From Blautia schinkii DSM 10518 (GTDB lineage Bacteria; Bacillota; Clostridia; Lachnospirales; Lachnospiraceae), in the NCBI GenBank assembly GCA_000702025.1, contig JNKJ01000009.1, forward strand, positions 62,001-126,000: a DNA stretch of 64,000 nt, given 5' to 3'. Numbering within the stretch: position 1 is the first letter of the stretch; each line of letters opens with the position of its first letter. The notes under the pieces were generated by a model. It was not told where the DNA came from, ran no database searches, and saw nothing but the letters and a program-made list of their open reading frames with translations. This document shows, one piece after another, positions 1-7,135 of the stretch. The translations under genes were made by a program, and so were the position numbers.

Positions 1-4
1 CCTG

Positions 5-10
5 CCTCCT
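5..10 (-). promoter_or_regulatory. Ribosome-binding site of a gene beyond the left edge
   Basis: On the minus strand this reads AGGAGG. It lies downstream of the glycosylase gene that ends at 100, so the next gene of the same orientation probably begins just outside the window. Positions 11-99 hold no gene that I can support. Confidence 0.4.
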
Positions 11-99
11 GTAAACAGAATACTCTATTCGCTGAGATTGTTCCTGACATTTTCTGCACTTGTTTGTTCTGCTCGTGTTTTCACATTATCAACAATTTT

Positions 100-918
100 T
101 CACCGGGGTTGACATTGGGGGCAATAGTAAACAGAACCGCCCATATACGCTTCCTTTGTAATCGGGCCGCCGCAGACTGGGCACGGAGCTTTCCATGTGT
201 TTTTTGACAGCTTTGTTTTATATCCACCTGGATTTCCGTACAGATTCTTTTCTGTATCGCGGCCACCAAGCTCTGTCATCTCGCGCAGTGTAGACACTGT
301 ACATTCCAACAGCTTCGCCCGCTCTTCGTCCTTTATCTCCTCAAGTTTTTTCTTAGGATGTATGCCCGCATGAAAAAGGATATCCTGCAGTACCCCGTTT
401 CCGATTCCCGGAAATCTCTGCTCCGCGGCGAGAAATGCTTTGGCACTCAGAGTCGGCTTACTTTCCTCCATGGTCTTCCAGAAATGCCTGGCAAATTCAG
501 GCCCGAGGGGCGATATCCCTTGCCTGCTCTTCTCATAATATTCGTTTTCATAATCACCCTTATGAAGGATGATCCCTCCATACATAGCCACTGTAAAAGC
601 CAATACCTCACCGTCATCCAGGCACACTGCGAGCTGGTAATTCCGGGGCAGTTTCTCTTCCGGCAGAAGCCTCATATTCACACCGTCATTGACGCAGAGC
701 CTGTACCCATCCTCAAAGGAAAGCTCCGCAAAAATCCCGAAGCCCTCTGCTCCCACGATACGCCGGCCGGTTATAATCCCGTCATAATCCGCAGGTTCTC
801 CGTTATACCAGCAGAACTTATGCGCTTTTGTAGGCGGCAGCACACGCTTTACTTTCTTTCCTATCACAGTAGACTGAAGCTGCGCTGCAAATGTCATCAC
901 TTCTGGATATTCAAGCAT
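100..918 (-). CDS. Fpg/Nei-family DNA glycosylase-like protein
   Basis: This 272-residue protein belongs to the formamidopyrimidine-DNA glycosylase/endonuclease VIII family of base-excision repair enzymes. The N-terminus MLEYPEV aligns with the family MPELPEV, and the C-terminus carries an intact zinc finger (CPVC, about 16 residues, CPQC). The start at 918 is fixed by an AGGAGG seven bases upstream. That Shine-Dalgarno is formed by the last two Arg codons of the upstream lipoprotein gene, whose stop lies one base before this ATG, so translation is probably coupled. The odd feature is residue 2: canonical enzymes use this proline (the N-terminal residue after Met removal) as the Schiff-base nucleophile, and here it is Leu, while the following Glu is kept. 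Family is clear; glycosylase activity is uncertain. Confidence 0.85.
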   Translation of the reverse strand: MLEYPEVMTFAAQLQSTVIGKKVKRVLPPTKAHKFCWYNGEPADYDGIITGRRIVGAEGFGIFAELSFEDGYRLCVNDGVNMRLLPEEKLPRNYQLAVCLDDGEVLAFTVAMYGGIILHKGDYENEYYEKSRQGISPLGPEFARHFWKTMEESKPTLSAKAFLAAEQRFPGIGNGVLQDILFHAGIHPKKKLEEIKDEERAKLLECTVSTLREMTELGGRDTEKNLYGNPGGYKTKLSKNTWKAPCPVCGGPITKEAYMGGSVYYCPQCQPR

Positions 919-919
919 A

Positions 920-2764
920 TCATTTCCTCCTAATGCGCTTTTTATCTGGGGCAACTCTCTTTTCTGTTGTTATATAATCTCTGAAAGCATCTGTCATAGA
1001 AATACCGGTTTCTGTCTCGCTGAATTGCCCCTCAGGGAAAACGCCTTTTATATATGACAGGGTATATACGCTATCCGGTTCCAATTTGCTTCCATCCTCC
1101 ATTTTAACATCAGAGACTCTTTTTCCCTCGTCTTTCTCGGAATGATACTCAAGTTTCAGACCGGCAACAGCAAAGGGATGAAACATGCTTACCTCGCCAT
1201 TCTGCTGTTCTTTTTCCGATGTTGCTCCATATTCTAACAGCGCCAACAATTCTTCTCCCGTCACAGAAGTACTCATGCTCATCAGAGGAGTATCCACCTG
1301 AATCTGTGACACACGAATGATATCATCTTCGGTAACAGCCCCCTTGTATAGCTTTGTCCGAATTCCTCCTACGGGATCATAACCATCCGTCTCTGATATG
1401 CCAATCAGTGCAACATCCGTACCTGTTGCAGCACGCAAGGCATCTGCTTTTAAACAACCAGTTTCCATGATTGAAAAATCATCCTCAGCCTCTCCCAATG
1501 CCTGTACCGCCGGAGAACCTTGCTCCAAAATCAAACTACATTTTTCCAAAATCGCTTTACTGTCAGTCTCTCCTCGTATGAATGCTCCGATTTCTGTTCC
1601 CAAAACAGATGAAAACATATCAAAAGTTGGCCGCATAATATAACGTCCACTCTCAATCTGCGTGCGGATTTGTTCCAATACCGGATCATCGGGGATTTCA
1701 GCACCGATTGTGGCAGGCATCATCCCAAGCTCGTCCTCTACCAAAAGCTCCTGCCCCTCCTCAGAGGCAATAAAATTCAATATCTCCATCACAGCTTTCA
1801 GTTTTTTTTCGTTTTCTGGCTGCTTCAGCTCTTTGTTGGCGCCGAAATAGTACCCCAGGTTCAAGAGCCATCCCTGCCCATCCGTCATACTGAAATGAGG
1901 CATAAAACAAAATTCATCCTCACTACTTGTATTAAGCATCCAGATGTGATCAATCTCCCCACTGCCAATAGCAACCTCCCGCTTAGCCATTGCCTCCAGA
2001 TTTGCATTCAGCGTAACATCCATATCATCAACACGGACTGCTCCGTTATCCATCATATGCTGCATATCCTGAAAAGCGGTTTCCATTGGTTCCAGCGAGA
2101 CCTTTTCCCCTGACATGAGCTTATTGTGCCAGTTCTGTCCCTCCACCTGCGTCAGAGTATCCAGAGCAGAAAATACGCAATATTGATAAATCTGATAACT
2201 CTGTGAAGCGGAATCAAAATAACTATTTCGGAATCCCCGGATTCCGGTTTGGTCGATTTCCCGGCTCAAGGCCAAAAGCTCATCGTAGTTTTGGGGAACC
2301 GCCCAGTCATTCTCCTCAAATAACGTTTTATTATAAATATTACAATTAAAGCTTAACGGCCCCGGAATAAAGTTTATATGGCCGTATTCGTCCGACTGAA
2401 GTGCATTTGCATTAAAATTAGCTGGAATTGTCTGTGTGGACAGGTCAATGAGCTGGTCTGACATATCTGCTTTAGGGATATGTCCGGCTTTCACCATAAT
2501 AATATCCCCGAAGTCATTATGCTCCACACGGGCAATATATTCACTGATCCGATACTTCCCGGTATAACAGTCCTGTACCAGTCTGATATCCGGAAACCGC
2601 TCCTCCACCGAAGCAGCAAAATGATCCAGGCTGGAATTGCATGTAACCGTTATGGTCAGCTTATCCTCATCAGCTCCGGAGGACTGTGCTGTGCAGCCCC
2701 CAAGAGTTCCCAGCACAACCAGCATACACATAACAGCCAGAAAATTCTTGTTATCTTTTTTCAT
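920..2764 (-). CDS. Lipoprotein: solute-binding domain fused to 5'-nucleotidase C-terminal domain
   Basis: This is a 614-residue predicted exported lipoprotein with lipobox LGGC (Cys24). Residues from about 30 to 425 resemble an ABC-type family 1 extracellular solute-binding protein. The rest, from about residue 435 (CLKADALRAATG, GGIRTKLYKGAVT, then TGEELLALLE), resembles the C-terminal substrate-specificity domain of 5'-nucleotidases. The metallophosphatase domain that normally precedes it is absent, so catalysis is unlikely and ligand binding is more plausible. The start at 2764 has a GAGGT box and overlaps the end of the kinase gene by 14 bases. No ABC permease or ATPase lies nearby, so a sensory role with the adjacent kinase is inferred. 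The C-terminus also supplies the Shine-Dalgarno for the glycosylase gene. Confidence 0.8.
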   Translation of the reverse strand: MKKDNKNFLAVMCMLVVLGTLGGCTAQSSGADEDKLTITVTCNSSLDHFAASVEERFPDIRLVQDCYTGKYRISEYIARVEHNDFGDIIMVKAGHIPKADMSDQLIDLSTQTIPANFNANALQSDEYGHINFIPGPLSFNCNIYNKTLFEENDWAVPQNYDELLALSREIDQTGIRGFRNSYFDSASQSYQIYQYCVFSALDTLTQVEGQNWHNKLMSGEKVSLEPMETAFQDMQHMMDNGAVRVDDMDVTLNANLEAMAKREVAIGSGEIDHIWMLNTSSEDEFCFMPHFSMTDGQGWLLNLGYYFGANKELKQPENEKKLKAVMEILNFIASEEGQELLVEDELGMMPATIGAEIPDDPVLEQIRTQIESGRYIMRPTFDMFSSVLGTEIGAFIRGETDSKAILEKCSLILEQGSPAVQALGEAEDDFSIMETGCLKADALRAATGTDVALIGISETDGYDPVGGIRTKLYKGAVTEDDIIRVSQIQVDTPLMSMSTSVTGEELLALLEYGATSEKEQQNGEVSMFHPFAVAGLKLEYHSEKDEGKRVSDVKMEDGSKLEPDSVYTLSYIKGVFPEGQFSETETGISMTDAFRDYITTEKRVAPDKKRIRRK

Positions 2765-5291
2765 TTTGCTGTACCTCGTTTTCTGAGACAAATTTACTAA
2801 TTTCCTTCAATATAGCAGGCATGTCCAATGGTTTAGCAAAATGCGCGTTCATGCCCATCCTCTTCGCCAGTTCGATGTCTTCTGCAAACGCATCGGCTGT
2901 CATGGCAAAAATCAGAACACGGTTTGCGTCTGCGCGTTCCATCTGTCGAATGGCTTTTGTTGCCTCATATCCATTCATTACCGGCATTTGTATGTCCATG
3001 AAAATCATGGAATAGTAATCAACCGGTGATTTCTCAAAATGTTCCACTGCTTCCCGCCCATCATGTGCTGTATCTACCAACGCACCTGTATAGGACAGCA
3101 GCTCCTGCGCAATCTCCAAGTTTATCTCATTGTCATCAACCAACAGAAGTCTTTTTCCAACCAGCGCATTTTGTTTCAGCTCTTTTTTAGGCTGTTCCCA
3201 TTCGGAACGGAAATAATGTTTTTGAATATTGTGATAAAGTGTTGACTTAAAGAACGGCTTTTGGATAAATCCATTAATACCTGCTTCACCAGCCTCCACT
3301 TCTATACCCGACCAATCATAGGCGCTGATTATCAAGATTGGAACATCTTCACCTACCACTTCCCGTATCTCTCTTGCCGTATCGGTTCCTTCTAAATCCG
3401 GCATCCGCCAGTCTAAAAAGATAATCTGATACTCGTCTCCATTCTTTGCCGCCTCTTTTGCCATATCAACTGCCTCTCTGCCGCCATATGCAATATCCGC
3501 CCTGGCTCCCATCTCCTGCAGATAGACCGCTGCGGAACGACAGGTTTCCGGATCATCATCAGCCACCAATACACGGATTGCCGGAATCCTCATTTCCTCT
3601 GGTGCACCGGCAACAGGCAAATCAAGCTCCACGGTGAATATACTTCCCTTGCCCGGTTCGCTCTCGACTGAGATCGTGCCTCCCATCATAGTCACTATCA
3701 TCTTCGTAATTGCCAGCCCCAGACCGCTTCCCTCAATCTTATCTATCTTGCTGTCTCGTTCTCTGGTAAAAGAGGTAAACAGATTCTTCTGGAATTCTTT
3801 TGAGATACCCATTCCGGTATCAGACACCTTAAAAATAAGATGGGCAAGCTTTTCATCCGCTGTTGTCTCTTCTGCCACATCCAGACTGATACTGCCTCCC
3901 TCCGGAGTGAATTTCACAGCATTTCCCAATAAATTGATCATGACCTGATTCAGGCGGATAGTATCAAAAATCAAACTCTCATGCCGGATATTGTGAAGGC
4001 GGATATTAAATACCTGCTTCTTACCTAAAACTGTGGGCTGCGTAATACTCACCAGATTCTGCATCACTTCTACCAGGGATGCCGCATCATTATTCAGAAC
4101 CATTTTGCCGCTCTCAATCTTGGACATATCAAGAATATCATTGATCAGACCAACCAAAAGCCGTCCGGACAAATCTATTTTTTTCAGGCTGTCCTTCACT
4201 TTGGCAGGTTCGTCAATATGATCCTGGGCTATCTTTGTCATTCCGATAATCGCATTCATCGGAGTCCGTATATCATGCGACATATTGGAAAGAAACTGGC
4301 TCTTTGATTCATTTGCACTCTCTGCGGCTTTTCGTGCCGTCTCTTCCGCCCGGAGTATTTTCCGGGTCGAGTCTGAGTAGAGCAGGATAAATGCAACGAC
4401 AATCAATGCGCCAATCAAAAACATGCAGAAAAACGTAACCATCGATGACCACATTAAACGACCGCTCACGACATCCACAGGCACCATTGTGACAAGCTTC
4501 CAGTCATCCACCTCTACAGGAGTATGGTTTAAATAATATTCCCTGTCCCCCAAGTGTACCGTCATCAACTCCTGATGTCCGCTCCGGATATTATCACGAA
4601 ATGCTTCAAGCGATCCTCGTTTGAACTCTGCGTCCTCCAGACTGTTTACCAAATTATATCCGGTTATCACATTTTCCTGATTGGAGCGGAAAAGGGCAAC
4701 GCCATCCTGATGAATGATGTACATCATGACTTCTCCGTCATAAGCCTGGATATTCAGTATGTCAAAAAGATTTTTACTATTGTAGACGACGCCTAATGCA
4801 CAGACTGTCTTTCCTTCGATAATCTGTTTCTCAATCGGAATCAAAAAAATCAGCCGTCCTTCTGTGGAGAGCATATTATCCAGAATGATCGGCTGGCTGT
4901 CTGTGAGCAGTTTTGTTGTTACTTCTGTATTAGAAAGCAATGAAAAGGATTTTTCCCTGTCATAGTACATTGCGTCCTCGTCCACAACACATAAGGAATC
5001 AAATCCAAAATCCTCTTTCTTTTCCTGGATATAGCTGCTCAATACCGTCCAGTCGTTATTGGATAAATCCACAAAATACTTGTAAAACACATCTAACATA
5101 TTCCACTGGCCGCGGGACTGCTTTTCAATGGATGAGGCAATCTGGCCTGACAGCTCATCCAAATGCTGAGAACCTTCCTCATATGTAGTCTGACGAATCA
5201 GCATCGCATTAAAAACAAGCGTAATGATTACAAGAACACCAAAGCCAGCAATAAGAATTTTTCTCCAAAACTTCATCATAAAATTTTTCAT
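2751..5291 (-). CDS. Membrane hybrid histidine kinase with two receiver domains
   Basis: This 846-residue protein has a membrane segment at about 11-32, an extracytoplasmic Cache-like sensor at about 33-280 and a second membrane segment at about 281-305. A dimerisation/phosphoacceptor domain follows (SHDIRTPMNA, His339), then an HATPase_c domain (N-box around Asn457, DTGMGI at 491, GSGLGLA at 521). Two receiver domains come last, with phosphoacceptor Asp627 and Asp766 and conserved Lys678 and Lys820. There is no DNA-binding output and no separate response regulator or HPt gene beside it, so the output is unknown. It is the first gene of an operon with the binding lipoprotein, which likely presents a ligand to its sensor domain. 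Only a weak ribosome-binding site precedes the start. Confidence 0.9.
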   Translation of the reverse strand: MKNFMMKFWRKILIAGFGVLVIITLVFNAMLIRQTTYEEGSQHLDELSGQIASSIEKQSRGQWNMLDVFYKYFVDLSNNDWTVLSSYIQEKKEDFGFDSLCVVDEDAMYYDREKSFSLLSNTEVTTKLLTDSQPIILDNMLSTEGRLIFLIPIEKQIIEGKTVCALGVVYNSKNLFDILNIQAYDGEVMMYIIHQDGVALFRSNQENVITGYNLVNSLEDAEFKRGSLEAFRDNIRSGHQELMTVHLGDREYYLNHTPVEVDDWKLVTMVPVDVVSGRLMWSSMVTFFCMFLIGALIVVAFILLYSDSTRKILRAEETARKAAESANESKSQFLSNMSHDIRTPMNAIIGMTKIAQDHIDEPAKVKDSLKKIDLSGRLLVGLINDILDMSKIESGKMVLNNDAASLVEVMQNLVSITQPTVLGKKQVFNIRLHNIRHESLIFDTIRLNQVMINLLGNAVKFTPEGGSISLDVAEETTADEKLAHLIFKVSDTGMGISKEFQKNLFTSFTRERDSKIDKIEGSGLGLAITKMIVTMMGGTISVESEPGKGSIFTVELDLPVAGAPEEMRIPAIRVLVADDDPETCRSAAVYLQEMGARADIAYGGREAVDMAKEAAKNGDEYQIIFLDWRMPDLEGTDTAREIREVVGEDVPILIISAYDWSGIEVEAGEAGINGFIQKPFFKSTLYHNIQKHYFRSEWEQPKKELKQNALVGKRLLLVDDNEINLEIAQELLSYTGALVDTAHDGREAVEHFEKSPVDYYSMIFMDIQMPVMNGYEATKAIRQMERADANRVLIFAMTADAFAEDIELAKRMGMNAHFAKPLDMPAILKEISKFVSENEVQQNEKR

Positions 5292-5700
5292 TTATCCGTG
5301 TCCAATCTATGTTCTTTATTCAATCGCAATCTCTGCGGATTAATCATACTTCGCCCAAAGGCCTCTCTCTGTTCACAAGAAAATCATTATGCACCCATGT
5401 ATTTTACATAAGTAAAAAGGCGACCGCAATTGACTGCCTAAATCCTTATTGATTTCCTTGTCATCAGACTAGTGTACTGTTTGGCTGAATATGAATGTGT
5501 CAGTACACTGGCCTCCCTCATGATATACACCATCCTGATATATACTTTTCAAGTGTTTTTGAACGTTACTTTTATTTTATCATAGCGAAAAAGGAAAGTC
5601 ATCTGTTTTCTTGGTAATGTGAAGTTTATCGTCGGTTTAGATTGATGATAGACATACACAATCTTTATTTCAACCATATCAAAAACAGCCTAGCAACGTT
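5292..5700. other. Intergenic region upstream of the hybrid kinase operon
   Basis: About 400 bases without a gene that I can support. It must hold the promoter of the kinase operon and contains one clear inverted repeat (5471-5509), listed separately. Confidence 0.5.
5471..5509. promoter_or_regulatory. Inverted repeat, possible operator
   Basis: AGTGTACTG at 5471-5479 and its exact complement CAGTACACT at 5501-5509 are separated by 21 bases. With the next base the right arm is itself a near-palindrome, CAGT-AC-ACTG. Two such boxes about three helical turns apart upstream of a signalling operon suggest a protein-binding site; a transcript hairpin is the alternative. Confidence 0.35.
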
Positions 5701-5913
5701 TTATCTGTTAAGCTCATCCACTATAGCTGTATTTGATATTTTCTTAATGTAGCCTTTGAGCGATATAATACTGACTGCCATCAACACCAAAACACCTAGT
5801 AACGCAGAATTTATGTTAATACTAATATAACCTATTTCCGTAAGCAAAACCATATTTAATATCACATAACCCAGGACAATTCCCAGTATCCCGCCAATAA
5901 GTATAAATATCAT
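5701..5913 (-). pseudogene. Remnant of an FtsX-like ABC permease C-terminus
   Basis: The 70 codons encode two hydrophobic segments (about 1-25 and 37-53) and end in IVDELNR. This resembles the last two membrane helices and the C-terminal tail of FtsX/MacB-type ABC permeases. No other part of the permease and no ATPase gene is present, and no convincing ribosome-binding site precedes it. I read it as a decayed 3' end, although a small membrane protein cannot be excluded. Confidence 0.4.
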
Positions 5914-6181
5914 GGTATAACGCTAAACACACCATTTTCAGTAGTTCCTATTGAATAAAACCTCAAAATATATTTTACATTAAATACTGTTTCGTAAACT
6001 GATAATGTAATAATAGTGATATCACCGTGTAATTTTTATAGAGCTATATTACTGTACTCCTTTATTGTATCATATATTTGTTCTACTGAAAAACAAAAAA
6101 CCACCGCAAGATGCAACTCCTGCAGCGGTTTCTTACTTTATTATTCCCTAATCTGTTTTCTCTTGAGGGCCTTATTCTATG
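5914..6181. other. AT-rich intergenic region
   Basis: No gene seen. Around 6098-6133 the stretch AAACCACCGC ... GCGGTTT could form a weak hairpin, but with no convincing T tract on either strand. Confidence 0.4.
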
Positions 6182-6370
6182 CTACTCCTCTGTTACCCAG
6201 GGAATACTGTAATATTCTTCGGCAAGATAATCATAAAATCCCCACCCGATTCCATCTGCTTCATATACAATATGTCTCAGTCTATCCTCGAATTTACGAT
6301 AGAGCAGGTCATCGGAACAGTTTGTTACAGCCGACACAACTTCATGATATACGCTGCAAAGACTGTCACA
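6182..6370 (-). pseudogene. Unrecognised gene fragment (C-terminal part)
   Basis: On the minus strand 62 codons are open from after a TGA at 6371-6373 to a TAG at 6182-6184. The translation has a natural composition (LLYRKFEDRLRHIVYEADG, then GWGFYDYLAEEYYSIPWVTEE in two blocks) but no start codon. A second frame just upstream also looks coding, which suggests a frameshifted remnant. An AAGGA follows the stop of the gene at 6402, so an intact gene may once have started there. I do not recognise the family. Confidence 0.3.
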
Positions 6371-6401
6371 TCAGTGATTGCTATCTCAAATTCAATATTC
6401 C

Positions 6402-6935
6402 TTAGAATCCTTTACAATGAACAGAAAATTTCATCTCATCTCCCTGAATTTCCGCTCCCATATAACCTTCTATAAAATCAAAATACCCATTCGCGCCCGA
6501 ATTCTTTTCCCATAAATCTATTGAATCTTTAATTCTCAGCAGGCACATAATCGGAAGCTTATAATATTGATATAACGCTTCCTTATCGTTCTCAGCTTCC
6601 TGTATTTCCGGACTTAATATTTCCATTATTTCATCATTTGTAAACGGGTCAAATGCCATAAGAAGCGCCTTTTCCAGTCGCTCGTTGTCTGCATTACGGA
6701 ACTTTTCTACATCTATGCTTTCTCCCGAATAACGTGATTTTATATCGAATAATACCAGTGCTATCGCCTCCCTAAGCCGTCGGCTGTTCGAGTCGGGGTA
6801 CTTCCGATGAACTCTCAAGGCATTACCTTCGAGCGGCAAAAGAAGCATTGCATACAGGTCTTCCTCACCTTTTCTGATTCTGCCAAATTCTTTTTCCATC
6901 TGGGAATATATTTTTTCAAATTGGTATAACTGCAT
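6402..6935 (-). CDS. Unknown 177-residue cytoplasmic protein
   Basis: I do not recognise this protein. It is predicted soluble, acidic and mostly helical, with no signal peptide or membrane segment. The start at 6935 is set by an AGGAGG 12 bases upstream of the ATG, better than the longer reading frame. It is flanked by two gene fragments. The size, solubility and setting would fit an orphan immunity-type protein of a decayed polymorphic-toxin locus, but no motif proves this. Confidence 0.6.
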   Translation of the reverse strand: MQLYQFEKIYSQMEKEFGRIRKGEEDLYAMLLLPLEGNALRVHRKYPDSNSRRLREAIALVLFDIKSRYSGESIDVEKFRNADNERLEKALLMAFDPFTNDEIMEILSPEIQEAENDKEALYQYYKLPIMCLLRIKDSIDLWEKNSGANGYFDFIEGYMGAEIQGDEMKFSVHCKGF

Positions 6936-7135
6936 ATTGTACTCTCCTCCTATATCGTGTTGTAAATTTTGAGTATACACCCGGATCCGCAGCCACACGG
7001 GCAGAACAGTTCGTTATTTCCGGAATATTAATCTGCTGGCCATTGATGACTGTATAGATTGACTCTATCTCAATATAATTCAGTTTACTACATTTAAAAT
7101 ACCCCGTCCATAACCATAATAAAAATTTCTGAAAA
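6916..7135 (-). pseudogene. Possible 3' remnant overlapping the start of the unknown gene
   Basis: An open minus-strand frame crosses this interval and ends at 6916, overlapping the start of the downstream gene by 20 bases. Part of the translation (IEIESIYTVINGQQINIPE) looks like protein-coding sequence, and the overlap is typical of coupled genes. No start or ribosome-binding site is seen inside the interval, and the frame continues into the flavoenzyme gene. It may be the tail of a lost gene, or chance. Confidence 0.2.

Noticed and set aside
18..99. The glycosylase frame stays open for 24 codons after its TGA stop
   Set aside because: Family members end at this point after the zinc finger, and no recoding signal is seen; chance is the simplest reading.
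5410..5440. Terminator hairpin AGGC...GCCT with T run on the minus strand
   Set aside because: Only four strong pairs with mismatches inside; too weak to call.
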